The notes beneath the pieces were generated by a model. It was given only the letters and a program-made list of their open reading frames with translations, was not told the DNA's origin and did no database searches. DNA of 64,000 bases. It comes from Candidatus Bathyarchaeota archaeon. Its GTDB lineage: Archaea > Thermoproteota > Bathyarchaeia > Bathyarchaeales > Bathycorpusculaceae. The DNA lies in contig JAOZHT010000005.1 of NCBI GenBank assembly GCA_026014735.1, forward strand, positions 20,764 to 84,763. Reading direction: 5' to 3'. The position numbers and the translations under genes are program-made. Below, piece after piece: positions 34,445 to 42,506 of this stretch (within the stretch, counting starts at the first letter, position 1; each line of letters begins with the position of its first letter).

Positions 34445-34924
34445 TCATGGGTTGGTTATTTGTACTGTACAACGCTCGGAGCGATTATTGGAATCCCTAG
34501 CCCAAAGCACCAAGCAATTTGCGTCGTCAATAATATGGTGTTCAGTATTGGACTTGTCATAAAGTATCCAATCGCCATCGTTTCGTTTAAAATAAATTTC
34601 ATGATTCCAATGCAAAGAGCCGTTGTGCAATGTCTCATCGTAATAAAAAACATGAGAAAGGCTTAAACTATCACCTGTAACAGGGTCTATTCCGTTGAAA
34701 TTTATGCTACCCGCACACCGATGTTTTGCCCTAGCGATGTCTGGTACTTCATAAAGATTACCAGTAACATGAAATGTCCAATCTACAGGGGTTATGGCGC
34801 CCCCCAAGGTAAGTTCCCGCAAAGCACCTTGATTCCAAGGGCTGAACTCGTCGCTTTCTTTGTCAGTCTCAAACCCAATAATAACGTCAAGAGACCCCTC
34901 ATTAGTTGTCAATAATATCGCCAC
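34445..34924 (-). CDS. Unknown 159-residue protein in the tRNA-Leu island
   Basis: From GTG at 34924: MAILLTTNEGSLDVIIGFETDKESDEFSPW.... It is beta-rich, with DWTFHVTGNLYEVPDI, HWNHEIYFKRNDGDWILYDKS and HHIIDDANCLVLWARDS. It has no signal peptide, membrane segment or motif that I can name. It shares an upstream motif with the TIR gene next to it and could be its partner, but that is speculation. Confidence 0.65.
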   Translation of the reverse strand: MAILLTTNEGSLDVIIGFETDKESDEFSPWNQGALRELTLGGAITPVDWTFHVTGNLYEVPDIARAKHRCAGSINFNGIDPVTGDSLSLSHVFYYDETLHNGSLHWNHEIYFKRNDGDWILYDKSNTEHHIIDDANCLVLWARDSNNRSERCTVQITNP

Positions 34925-34986
34925 AAATTATCTATAAGGCGGAATATTTATCGCTTTATTGAATATAGACTTCTAAAAATTTATCT

Positions 34987-35024
34987 ATAGATTCAGACCT
35001 ACTACCTAGCCGTTTTCTTTTTTG
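34987..35024 (-). promoter_or_regulatory. Repeated promoter-proximal motif, copy 2
   Basis: Second copy of the GATTCAGAC-x-TACTACCTA element (plus-strand reading), 63-100 bases upstream of the GTG at 34924. About 31 of 38 positions agree with copy 1 at 34361. Confidence 0.5.
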
Positions 35025-35099
35025 CTCTAACGCGAACTTGCAGCGCCTTTAATCCAGTTTTCCTCTAACAGACAAATTTAAGATGAAGATAGTAAAAAG

Positions 35100-35540
35100 T
35101 CAAGAGGGCGGGTCTTTTTTCTCTTGCAAGTTACCTCTGACTACTTTCACAATAAAATTATCAACCAGACCAACTGCTTCAGTGAGTGCTTGATGATAGC
35201 CTATCGCAAACTTTAACAATAGTTGAAGCTCTTCAAACTTGAACGTGTAGATACGGCTATTTGTTTCAGAGTTGTACTCTTTTTCGGTATGATGCCATGA
35301 GCCTTTTTCGATTTCGTTTCCAGCTTGGTCATATATGTTGGCATCTAACACTGGGTCAACACTTGGGTTATCGTTAGGGTCGAGTCTTAACTGGATACTA
35401 TAGTTCTTGTAATGAATCCCTTCCATAAAGAAACATCTGCTGTCCTTTTTTCCACTCCAACTCTTCTTTCGAGTTAAAGGTGTTTTTTTGCCAGTTTCCA
35501 AGTCTATGAGTGCAACACTCATTATTTCTACCATAGCCAT
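35100..35540 (-). CDS. Unknown 146-residue protein
   Basis: ATG at 35540 (MAMVEIMSVALIDLETGKKT...; ATG at 35534 also possible). It is soluble and beta-rich, with LRLDPNDNPSVDPVLDANIYD and a helical C-terminus (FEELQLLLKFAIGYHQALTEAVGLV). No family recognised. It is third in the minus-strand run of the island. Confidence 0.6.
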   Translation of the reverse strand: MAMVEIMSVALIDLETGKKTPLTRKKSWSGKKDSRCFFMEGIHYKNYSIQLRLDPNDNPSVDPVLDANIYDQAGNEIEKGSWHHTEKEYNSETNSRIYTFKFEELQLLLKFAIGYHQALTEAVGLVDNFIVKVVRGNLQEKKDPPS

Positions 35541-35699
35541 CAATCGGTAGATTATATGGTACCCTATAAATAATTACAAGATCCTATATTACCAGTTTAC
35601 CATCAACTCAAATATAGCCCAATTATGCCGCAACAAGCCACACAAACGTATTGGATGTGCTTCTGCTCTTTTCGTCTATAGCTTAAAAAGGGTTTTTCT

Positions 35700-35810
35700 T
35701 TACCATACCCTTACCAAAATGACTGAATCTACCTCATGCCACTCAAATAGTGATGTCCCATCCCTGTAGCCTTTATAATGACCTATTCTTACGCTATTTC
35801 CCCGCGCCAT
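35700..35810 (-). CDS. 36-residue frame, probable gene fragment
   Basis: A reading frame from ATG at 35810 encodes MARGNSVRIGHYKGYRDGTS... ending ILVRVW, stop at 35700. Composition is protein-like, and the in-frame codons upstream of the ATG (RYSCGYV) also look coding, so it may be the 3' remnant of a longer gene. The rest of 35544-35950 is AT-rich and I see nothing else. Confidence 0.35.
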   Translation of the reverse strand: MARGNSVRIGHYKGYRDGTSLFEWHEVDSVILVRVW

Positions 35811-35950
35811 AACGTACCCACAAGAGTAGCGCTATATCTGGACTTATTGCCTATGCTTTTGTAGAAGATGCTTGTGGCATCGGATAAATATTTTGTACAT
35901 TTTTTTGTTTAAAAAAATCTTAAATTCAGTTTAATGACAATTAGTTAGTT

Positions 35951-36694
35951 ATGATTAAAACTGACAAGTTTAGAAAGCATTTGACTAAGGAGAACGCTAA
36001 GATTGCGCTTTCAGTAGTAGTCATAATTTCTTTTTTACTGATAGCGGCCTTTCTTTACCTTAAAACCACTGAACAGCATTACGAACTGATTTCTTCAAAT
36101 TCTGTTGAATGTAATGTTTCTGGTATCAACATTTCTCCAAGTATCTATTCTCCCCAAAATAATTTAGCTATCTTGAATGAAGAAGCATCGTTCGATATTA
36201 CCACATACAACTATACAAATGATACTTTGGAGGTTAAGTTATCCATAATTGGCAATGATAACATAGTATACACTGAGAACATAAATATCTCTGCAAAATC
36301 CGAATATAACCGATACTTACGCCAAACTATTTCTTATACAGGTCTTTGGCTCGTCACGGCATCTTCCAATAATACAAGAATGTTTGCCACTTACTCCTTC
36401 CAGACTGTAACTAACGCTCAAGAAGCTAATATGCAGATTAATTCAGAAATGATGTATCTGAATCAACAAAACTCCAGCGATTGGTCTAATACCTTAGCCT
36501 CGATAGCAATCTTAGTTAGTGTTGTAAGCGTTGCTATTAATTTTGGTGTTTTAGGTCTAAACTTTCTGCGTTACCGTAAAAATAATAAGAAAAGTGTAAA
36601 GAGAAAGAGAGACCAGCACATCAATCAACCACCACAAGGCAGCACTAATCACCGAACAGGAAACATATCAAGTAATAATGAAACAAGCTCTTAA
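35951..36694 (+). CDS. Membrane protein with glycosylated ectodomain, unknown
   Basis: The 247-residue protein has a short basic N-terminus, TM1 (about 19-40), an external domain rich in NxS/T sequons (about 45-175), TM2 (about 178-202) and a basic, Gln/Asn-rich cytosolic tail (RYRKNNKKSVKRKRD). No motif recognised. It is AT-rich and oriented opposite to its neighbours in the tRNA-Leu island. Confidence 0.7.
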   Translation: MIKTDKFRKHLTKENAKIALSVVVIISFLLIAAFLYLKTTEQHYELISSNSVECNVSGINISPSIYSPQNNLAILNEEASFDITTYNYTNDTLEVKLSIIGNDNIVYTENINISAKSEYNRYLRQTISYTGLWLVTASSNNTRMFATYSFQTVTNAQEANMQINSEMMYLNQQNSSDWSNTLASIAILVSVVSVAINFGVLGLNFLRYRKNNKKSVKRKRDQHINQPPQGSTNHRTGNISSNNETSS

Positions 36695-36891
36695 TATAAA
36701 AAATCATTAGAAAAAAGAATCAGTGAACCTTGGAACGTCTAACCATTACCAGTTTGGCAATGCTTTGTTTCTATAAAGGCAGCTGTTCTGTTGATGTATC
36801 TTCTATATTCGCTGGTCTATGGATTTCGGTTTAGTTAAACAATAGCCCCAATCCGTCTTTGCCACTAGAGGCGTACCCAATCATTCTTTCG

Positions 36892-37320
36892 CTACTCCAC
36901 AGGATTCGCTTTATTCTTTGAAAGATAAGCAAGCATTTCTTCTATACTGATTATCTGAACTTCTCTAAATGTCTTGAGCGTTAATAGATCGCTATCTCCA
37001 GTTACAATTAGGTTGGCTTTTCCATCGATTGCCGTCGCAATAATCATATCGTCTTTTGGGTCAACTTTGACAGCTTTGATTCTTGTTTTTACCGTTATAA
37101 CGTCCGCTGTTCTGTTAATGGCGAGAATTACTTGTTTGATTTGGTCCGGGCTTGTTTTGAATTTTGGGCGCTGAAGAACAGTGGCGAGTTCTTTTAGAAT
37201 CAAATCAGATGTAACTATGCGATATTGGTCTGCTATTGCCTTCTTCAGCAGGTCTCTTGCTTTTCCATCAGAAATTATGGCGCTGACCAAGACGTTTGTG
37301 TCGAGGACGGCTCGGAGCAT
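36892..37320 (-). CDS. PIN-domain toxin (PIN_3 type)
   Basis: The 142-residue PIN domain has acidic positions in AVLDTNVLVSAI, in LILKELATVL, in DPKDDMIIATAI and in VTGDSDLL. This matches the family annotated as toxin of a PIN-type toxin-antitoxin system. It starts 2 bases after the AbrB-type gene on the same strand, giving the usual antitoxin-toxin order. Confidence 0.88.
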   Translation of the reverse strand: MLRAVLDTNVLVSAIISDGKARDLLKKAIADQYRIVTSDLILKELATVLQRPKFKTSPDQIKQVILAINRTADVITVKTRIKAVKVDPKDDMIIATAIDGKANLIVTGDSDLLTLKTFREVQIISIEEMLAYLSKNKANPVE

Positions 37321-37322
37321 TT

Positions 37323-37595
37323 CTAGTCATCTGCTTTTCGGGCGGCGGCGACTTCTTTTTGTATATCTTGCTCAGATATCTTTAGCTGTTTTTTATCCAT
37401 TAGCTTAAAGATGTCGTTCCATTCCTTTTTGAGGTCGGGGAGTTCCAGTTTTTTCATAATTATAGTGTCTCCCTTGCCGTACACGAGGAACTTGTTTTTG
37501 GGTTTTATTCCGAGTTCTTTGCGTATGGATTGCGGTATGACTACTTGACCTTTTTCGCTTACAGTTGTGACTTCGGGCTCGTCAGTAATTGTCAT
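37323..37595 (-). CDS. AbrB-type antitoxin
   Basis: The 90-residue protein has the AbrB/SpoVT core VTTVSEKGQVVIPQSIRKELGIKPKNKFLVYGKGDTIIM and a helical acidic/basic tail for toxin binding. It pairs with the PIN gene downstream. The module ends the first tRNA-Leu cassette, just before the 3'-end copy. Confidence 0.88.
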   Translation of the reverse strand: MTITDEPEVTTVSEKGQVVIPQSIRKELGIKPKNKFLVYGKGDTIIMKKLELPDLKKEWNDIFKLMDKKQLKISEQDIQKEVAAARKADD

Positions 37596-37656
37596 TGGTA
37601 TCAGTATAATTATTTTACTTTCTTACATTTAGTGTTTGTGGCTAGCCTTACGGCTT

Positions 37657-37711
37657 CTCTGGAGCAGGCCTTCGTGGGCTAGGTCCCACCCCCGCCACCA
37701 CTACTCAACCC
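37657..37711 (+). repeat. tRNA-Leu 3'-end direct repeat (att-like), copy 1
   Basis: CTCTGG-x-GCAGGCCTTCGTGGG and GTCCCACCCCCGCCACCAC with TACTCAACCC match 33211-33266 except for one substitution and a small change with a one-base deletion in the T-loop. Weaker similarity continues about 25 bases beyond. It marks the outer end of the 4.4-kb TIR-PIN island. Confidence 0.88.
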
Positions 37712-37753
37712 CCGTTAGTGAATCGAACAGTATCTTTTGCAGTTTGGCTACTG

Positions 37754-37906
37754 AACAAAAAAGCGAATAGAGGAAGCACCATAGAGCGAAAGATGCGTTA
37801 TCTCAAGCAACTTAGGGGTTCACCTCAAGAGATGGCTAATCAAGTTTTGTCAAAAGCATAGAAAGATGGTACTAAGGAGAATGCTTTGGATGGCGCTGAG
37901 CAATAA
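37754..37906 (+). pseudogene. Integrase-like relic with nonsense codons
   Basis: In one frame, KKANRGSTIERKMRYLKQL, then SPQEMANQVLSKA, TAG (37859-37861), KDGTKENALDGAEQ, TAA (37904). The pattern I-x-RK...YLK-x-L...SP...QVL...(W)KDGTKENAL resembles, from memory, the N-terminal SAM-like domain of archaeal tyrosine recombinases, with the TAG replacing an expected Trp codon. It lies 43 bases outside a tRNA-Leu 3'-end copy, where an integrase gene would be expected. A homology search is needed. Confidence 0.45.
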
Positions 37907-37953
37907 TCCGGAGTATTTTGACCGCCTAGGGATGTGGTGTACCACTTGTATTA

Positions 37954-37993
37954 GTCAAGAAACCTTGACAAACCTTAGTCAAGAGTTTTTTAC
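37954..37993 (+). promoter_or_regulatory. Paired GTCAA operators upstream of the 38032 gene
   Basis: GTCAAGAAACCTTGAC (37954-37969) is a near-perfect palindrome, and GTCAAGAGTTTTTTAC (37978-37993) is a related half-intact site. They lie just upstream of CTTTTATTG (about 38001-38009), the likely TATA for the ATG at 38032. The arrangement copies that at 15475-15522, before an unrelated surface gene. Confidence 0.6.
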
Positions 37994-38031
37994 CAATAGG
38001 CTTTTATTGTTTCTAGTTTAAACGTGAAACC

Positions 38032-39549
38032 ATGAGCGTTAGCAAGAGCATATGCTTGTTCATTGCGCTGGGAATGCTTCTCTCGAGCCTAATTTCAATT
38101 GAAAATGTGGACGCTCAAACGACGACCGTACAATGGAAAACTCAAGTCGTTGACTCACGAGGCACAGCAGGCACATTAATCGTTGACTCACAAAACAACC
38201 CACACATATTTTATCATGAAAATACAGTCGATGATATAGACTACCAGCCTCAGGGCTTGTACTATTCAATTTTAACAGATCAAGAGTGGAGCATACAAAA
38301 TCTAAAAGAAGTTGCAGGCAACATTTTCATAATGGACCAAAACAACAAACCCCACATTGTCTCAATCGAAAATGGACATCTAGATGATACTACCTTACTT
38401 GGCTCAAACTGGAACCTGAACCAGTTTGGGGTAGAAAGCATAGCAGGAGAAACGATGAAATTAGATTCGAATGGAAACATGCATACTTTAACAAAAGAAC
38501 AAAAATCTTACCCAGAAAATAACAGCCGCGAAGACTATCTGTACTATCACAACTGGACAAAAACGAGCGACTCTTCAACGCTAATTGCCAAGACAAGCGC
38601 AAGTGGAGCTAACTTTGACTACTTAATACCACTAACCCTTGTTGTGGACTCCCAAAATAATCCACATTTGATCTTTATTGAAGAAGTAGAAGCAGGCGTC
38701 CCAAATTCTGATGGGGGATACTCATACCCAACAACAAGCAGAAGCATAGAATCTGCCAAATACGATGGTTCACAATGGCTGTTTGAAACGATAGCAAAAA
38801 ACGTTTCAGAAAGTGCTAATGATGTAAGCGATTTAGTGCTCGATAGCAAAGGATACCCTCATCTATGCTGCGTAAAATATACAAACCAACGCTCCATAGA
38901 CCACATCTACTTCAATGGTGAAAGTTGGGTATCCCAAACTATTGATGCGGACGACTATAATTACTATAGTTTTCCAACTCTTCGCATAGATGGAAATGGC
39001 AATCCACAAGTTTATTATTATCAAGACAACTATGCCGCTCAAAACAAGAATGGGTTAATGGTTGCAAAATGGACTGGCGCACAGTGGGATATTAAGAACC
39101 TCGGGACTGTTCCATTTGACTCAAGTGGGGAATATCATGAACAAACAACGATTGACAGTATTGAGTTTGATTCTTATGGGAACCTGTATGTACTATACAG
39201 TGAAGTTGTTGGAACCTATCGCGGTGCTCCCCGATACGGTGACTTGACAGTTGCATACTTGAACACAAATACAATTATCCAGCCTTTAATTCTACTGCTA
39301 GTTGCTGCACTGGTAGCAATAGTTATTTTGCTTTTCGTCTTGATTTTTAGAAGGTATCGAAAAACCGCAAACCCTAAGCAAAGACCTTTTCCCACAACTA
39401 TGCTACCCCAACCCATGTTACTTCTGACTGCTCTTCTTGCTGAACAGAGATTTTCGGGAAAGATCTCTGGTGAGGATGTTCAAGTTCCACCCCCCGCCAC
39501 CACTAATTTAAGAAAAAGTCCACTCAACTCATGCCCAGCGATTCGGTAA
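38032..39549 (+). CDS. Secreted beta-propeller-like surface protein with C-terminal anchor
   Basis: The 505-residue protein has a signal peptide (about 1-28) and about seven repeats with the core D-S-x-N-x-P-H-x-x-x (for example VDSQNNPHLIFIEE, LDSKGYPHLCCVKY, FDSYGNLYVLYSE), which suggests a propeller. One TM (about 418-440) and a basic tail follow. The last about 25 codons run through a tRNA-Leu 3'-end copy (39478-39505), so the native C-terminus was probably replaced or extended by an insertion event. Function unknown. Confidence 0.8.
   Translation: MSVSKSICLFIALGMLLSSLISIENVDAQTTTVQWKTQVVDSRGTAGTLIVDSQNNPHIFYHENTVDDIDYQPQGLYYSILTDQEWSIQNLKEVAGNIFIMDQNNKPHIVSIENGHLDDTTLLGSNWNLNQFGVESIAGETMKLDSNGNMHTLTKEQKSYPENNSREDYLYYHNWTKTSDSSTLIAKTSASGANFDYLIPLTLVVDSQNNPHLIFIEEVEAGVPNSDGGYSYPTTSRSIESAKYDGSQWLFETIAKNVSESANDVSDLVLDSKGYPHLCCVKYTNQRSIDHIYFNGESWVSQTIDADDYNYYSFPTLRIDGNGNPQVYYYQDNYAAQNKNGLMVAKWTGAQWDIKNLGTVPFDSSGEYHEQTTIDSIEFDSYGNLYVLYSEVVGTYRGAPRYGDLTVAYLNTNTIIQPLILLLVAALVAIVILLFVLIFRRYRKTANPKQRPFPTTMLPQPMLLLTALLAEQRFSGKISGEDVQVPPPATTNLRKSPLNSCPAIR
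39478..39505 (+). repeat. tRNA-Leu 3'-end direct repeat, copy 2
   Basis: GTTCAAGTTCCACCCCCC then GCCACCACTA matches the tRNA T-loop, T-stem, acceptor and CCA with one substitution and one extra C. Preceding AGATC-x-TCTGG also echoes the tRNA variable arm. It lies inside the end of the gene at 38032. Confidence 0.75.
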
Positions 39550-39625
39550 ATTTTCGAATCTCCATGTCAAAAGAGATTCATGCACGATTTGTTTTTATAA
39601 ATCATGTTGAATTTGTCGGGTTACA

Positions 39626-41464
39626 TTGGTGTTCCGGTTGCCGTTCAAGAGAATTCTGCTGGTGAAACCTGCTGGAAGGAAAGGGCTTAGTTTTTCTTTC
39701 GATCTGATACCTATCGGTTTAGAATACATAGCCTCATACATCAAAGACGCGGTGGATCAAGTCAACATAGTTGATCTTGAACTTGACAACAGAAAATTCC
39801 AAGACATCATCAACAGGTATAGTCCCGACCTAGTCGGGATCACCTTATCCGCCACTGAGCACAACCAAAGTCTACGCCTCGCAAAAACCGCTAAACAAAA
39901 CAATTTACCCGTTGTGGTAGGCGGGTATCATCCGACAAGCGTTCCTGAACTGATGCTTTCACACACCGAAATCGACGCGGTTATCCGCGGCGAAGGCGAA
40001 GTCGCAATGAAAGAGCTTGTTGAAACAGGCGCCTTCGAGAATGTTTTAGGGCTATCTTACAAGAAGAACGGAAAAATAATCCACAACCAAACAAGAAAAC
40101 CAATAGAAAACCTGGACACGCTTCCTTTTCCCGCTCGATATTTGAGGCAGTACCCTTACAAAAGCCAAGACCGAGTAACCGACTGCGACGTAATAGCCAT
40201 GTATAGAGGCTGTAATGGACTCTGTAGTTTCTGCTGCGAACCAAGCATGAGCCAAAGCTGCCTTCGAACCAGGTCACCTGAAAACGTCATGAAAGAGCTT
40301 CTGGAGATGGCTGAGTATCATAAGGGAAAACCTGTAAACGTCATGTTTGCAGACCCGCACTTTATGGGTAACCCCAAACAGGTTGACCGCCTATGCGACT
40401 TGATGATGAAGCATACACTAAACATGGAGTTTTGTGCCCTAGTAAGGGCAGACGCTATGGCGGCGCATCCCCAGATCGTAAAGAAAATGTGCCAGGTGGG
40501 CATACGCCGATTTGAAATGGGGATAGAGAGTCCAAACGCTAAAGATTTAAAGGCGACAAAAAAAGGCATAACCAACAAGGTTCACGTCGAAGCCGTTAAA
40601 AACATACGGGAAAACGGCGGAAGGGCAGGCGGAACATTCGTTATAGGTTTACCTGAGCAAACAGAAGAAGAAATCCGCATGTTTCCTGTTTACGCTAAAG
40701 AAATCGGATTAACAGGAGCCGCCTTCGGAATCGCAACGCCTTTTCCCGGTACAGATTTCTACAAAGAGCTGGATGCGCAAGGATTAATTTTTGAGACTGA
40801 CTGGAATAACTTTGATGAAATGCATTCAGTTTACACAACTAAATACTTGTCGAAAGAGAAAATTGAAGAAATGGCCACTTATTGTATGGCTAAATTCTGG
40901 AATCTCGACACATTCTTTGACCATGAAAGGGTTTCTCAAGCAGTAAATAAACAAAAAAAGACATTAGTGGATTTTGTTCAAGAACGAATAATTAATCTTA
41001 GTTTCATGACTAATAACGGAACCACCCTGCAGAAGGATCATTTTGAAAAACACATCGCTACGTTTCTTGAGGCATACATAGACCCACGCGTCGAAATGTA
41101 TACTCGACAAGTTGGGGTGCATGACATCCTAGAAATGAGGCGTTTCCTAAGCCTTTTAGGTGCTCAGACAATTCAATGCACATTAAAACTTGATGATAAA
41201 ACCACTAGTTTCGTTTTCAAAACTAGCAAAACAGATGTTAAGTACATACGGGTCATAGAGGGAAGACAAGGAAATTCAACGATTACTTTTGAGGTGGACC
41301 TCAAATGGCTAAGTGAACCAGCTAACTCACACATGCTTAACAGACTCGCGTTGGCGCTCTCAGGTAATTTAACAACCGAAAAAATGTGGAGCACCTGCAG
41401 GCTTTTCATCGCTCTCGGAGTTGATGTTTTGGCATGGAATCTTCAAAAAATAAGAAAAAATTAA
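39626..41464 (+). CDS. B12-binding radical SAM protein
   Basis: Start TTG at 39626 (or GTG at 39629), about 30 bases after TTTTTATAAAT. The 612-residue protein has an N-terminal cobalamin-binding domain (about 8-140; VVVGGYHPTSVPE, no free-standing DxHxxG) and a radical SAM domain with C196-x3-C200-x2-C203 (CNGLCSFC) and GGTFVIGLPEQTEEEI. A C-terminal region (about 440-610) may be SCP2-like. Related enzymes methylate or rearrange unactivated carbons, often in lipids or cofactors; the substrate here is unknown. It is the first gene outside the tRNA-Leu array. Confidence 0.88.
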   Translation: MVFRLPFKRILLVKPAGRKGLSFSFDLIPIGLEYIASYIKDAVDQVNIVDLELDNRKFQDIINRYSPDLVGITLSATEHNQSLRLAKTAKQNNLPVVVGGYHPTSVPELMLSHTEIDAVIRGEGEVAMKELVETGAFENVLGLSYKKNGKIIHNQTRKPIENLDTLPFPARYLRQYPYKSQDRVTDCDVIAMYRGCNGLCSFCCEPSMSQSCLRTRSPENVMKELLEMAEYHKGKPVNVMFADPHFMGNPKQVDRLCDLMMKHTLNMEFCALVRADAMAAHPQIVKKMCQVGIRRFEMGIESPNAKDLKATKKGITNKVHVEAVKNIRENGGRAGGTFVIGLPEQTEEEIRMFPVYAKEIGLTGAAFGIATPFPGTDFYKELDAQGLIFETDWNNFDEMHSVYTTKYLSKEKIEEMATYCMAKFWNLDTFFDHERVSQAVNKQKKTLVDFVQERIINLSFMTNNGTTLQKDHFEKHIATFLEAYIDPRVEMYTRQVGVHDILEMRRFLSLLGAQTIQCTLKLDDKTTSFVFKTSKTDVKYIRVIEGRQGNSTITFEVDLKWLSEPANSHMLNRLALALSGNLTTEKMWSTCRLFIALGVDVLAWNLQKIRKN

Positions 41465-41514
41465 AGCCTGTTCCCTTCATATTCTAACTATTCATATGAA
41501 AGTTACAGTCACCT

Positions 41515-41649
41515 CTAAGTCTGTGCCTCTAACCACCGAAAAATCATCTCCGATGCCTCAGCATCCAAAACCCCGCCTGCCCCATTATACCCCAGTGTTG
41601 CCTCCTGCAGGTTAAGCTGCTCCAGCGGTTTAGCCTCATGTTTGAGCAC
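41515..41649 (-). CDS. Possible 44-residue protein
   Basis: From GTG at 41649 the frame reads MLKHEAKPLEQLNLQEATLG... and ends at TAG (41515). ATTAAAAATATT (about 41678-41689) is at leaderless TATA distance. Composition is acidic and protein-like. The frame stays open 27 bases further upstream without ATG, so it may be a fragment. No homologue known. Confidence 0.35.
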   Translation of the reverse strand: MLKHEAKPLEQLNLQEATLGYNGAGGVLDAEASEMIFRWLEAQT

Positions 41650-41712
41650 AGGCTGGCACTCAACTGAGCGGCTGCAAGAATATTTTTAATCTCCAAGCAA
41701 CCAATACCCTGC

Positions 41713-42186
41713 ATGCGCACAGAAACCGATTCCATCATCATCAATAAAGTCACTGCCCAAAACTTCAACGACTTCATAGGCTTAGTTACGGCGCTAGCCC
41801 AATACGAGAAGCTCTCACCCCCAAATGCAGAGGCACAGGCGAGACTGCGTCGGGACTGCCTATGCGATGAGCCAAAATTCCATGCTTACATAGCGCAAAT
41901 CAGCGGCAGAAGCGTCGGCTACATCACTTACTTCTTTAACTACTCAACCTTTCTTGCCCAGCCCACCCTCTACATCGAAGACATCTTTGTGCTTGAAGAA
42001 TACCGGGGCAGCGGCGTTGGCAAAAATATGTTTGGTTTCCTGAAAACTCAAGCTAAGGACGCGGGCTGCGGCAGAATCGAATTCACAGTCCTGAAATGGA
42101 ACAGGACGGCACAGCAGTTCTACGAGAAAAACGGTGCAGAACAGCTGGAATGGCTCTTCTACCGAATTAATCAGGACAGATTTTAG
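41713..42186 (+). CDS. GNAT acetyltransferase
   Basis: The 157-residue protein has motif A YIEDIFVLEEYRGSGVGKNMFGFL (R/Q-x-x-G-x-G/A acetyl-CoA loop) and motif B FTVLKWNRTAQQFYEKNGAEQ, the pattern of diamine acetyltransferase (SSAT)-like GNATs. N-terminal QNFNDFIGLVTALAQYEKL fits. The substrate, a polyamine, amino acid or ribosomal protein, cannot be decided. Confidence 0.88.
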   Translation: MRTETDSIIINKVTAQNFNDFIGLVTALAQYEKLSPPNAEAQARLRRDCLCDEPKFHAYIAQISGRSVGYITYFFNYSTFLAQPTLYIEDIFVLEEYRGSGVGKNMFGFLKTQAKDAGCGRIEFTVLKWNRTAQQFYEKNGAEQLEWLFYRINQDRF

Positions 42187-42260
42187 CCTGTGTGGCCTGC
42201 TGGGTGTAAGTTGCGCAAATGCTATATTTGAATTACGCCAATAGGGTATCGGAGATTTGG

Positions 42261-42500
42261 ATGCCCAGCGCATATGTACTGTTTAATGTCTCCCCCGGAG
42301 CTGAAGAGAAGGTTTTAGAGGAAGCTAGAAAAACAGGCGGAGTAGAGAACGCCTACATTTCATACGGAGTCTACGATCTAATAATCAAAGCCACCGCAGC
42401 GTCACAGCCGGAGCTAAAGGAACTGGTGACGTTTAAGCTTAGAAAAATCCCCCATGTCACCGCAACCCTAACGCTGATGCTGACCGACAACAAAAAATAG
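42261..42500 (+). CDS. Stand-alone Lrp/AsnC ligand-binding (RAM) domain
   Basis: ATG at 42261 gives 79 residues, MPSAYVLFNVSPGAEEKVLEEARK..., the alpha/beta RAM domain without a DNA-binding part (VENAYISYGVYDLIIKATA; TATLTLML). Such proteins form octamers, bind amino acids and modulate Lrp paralogues. The longer open frame upstream lacks the fold and is rejected. Confidence 0.88.
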   Translation: MPSAYVLFNVSPGAEEKVLEEARKTGGVENAYISYGVYDLIIKATAASQPELKELVTFKLRKIPHVTATLTLMLTDNKK

Positions 42501-42506
42501 GCGCTC

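Noticed and set aside
42219..42260. Longer N-terminus for the RAM-domain protein containing a DNA-binding part
   Set aside because: Only 14 extra codons without HTH character; the ATG at 42261 starts the standard domain.
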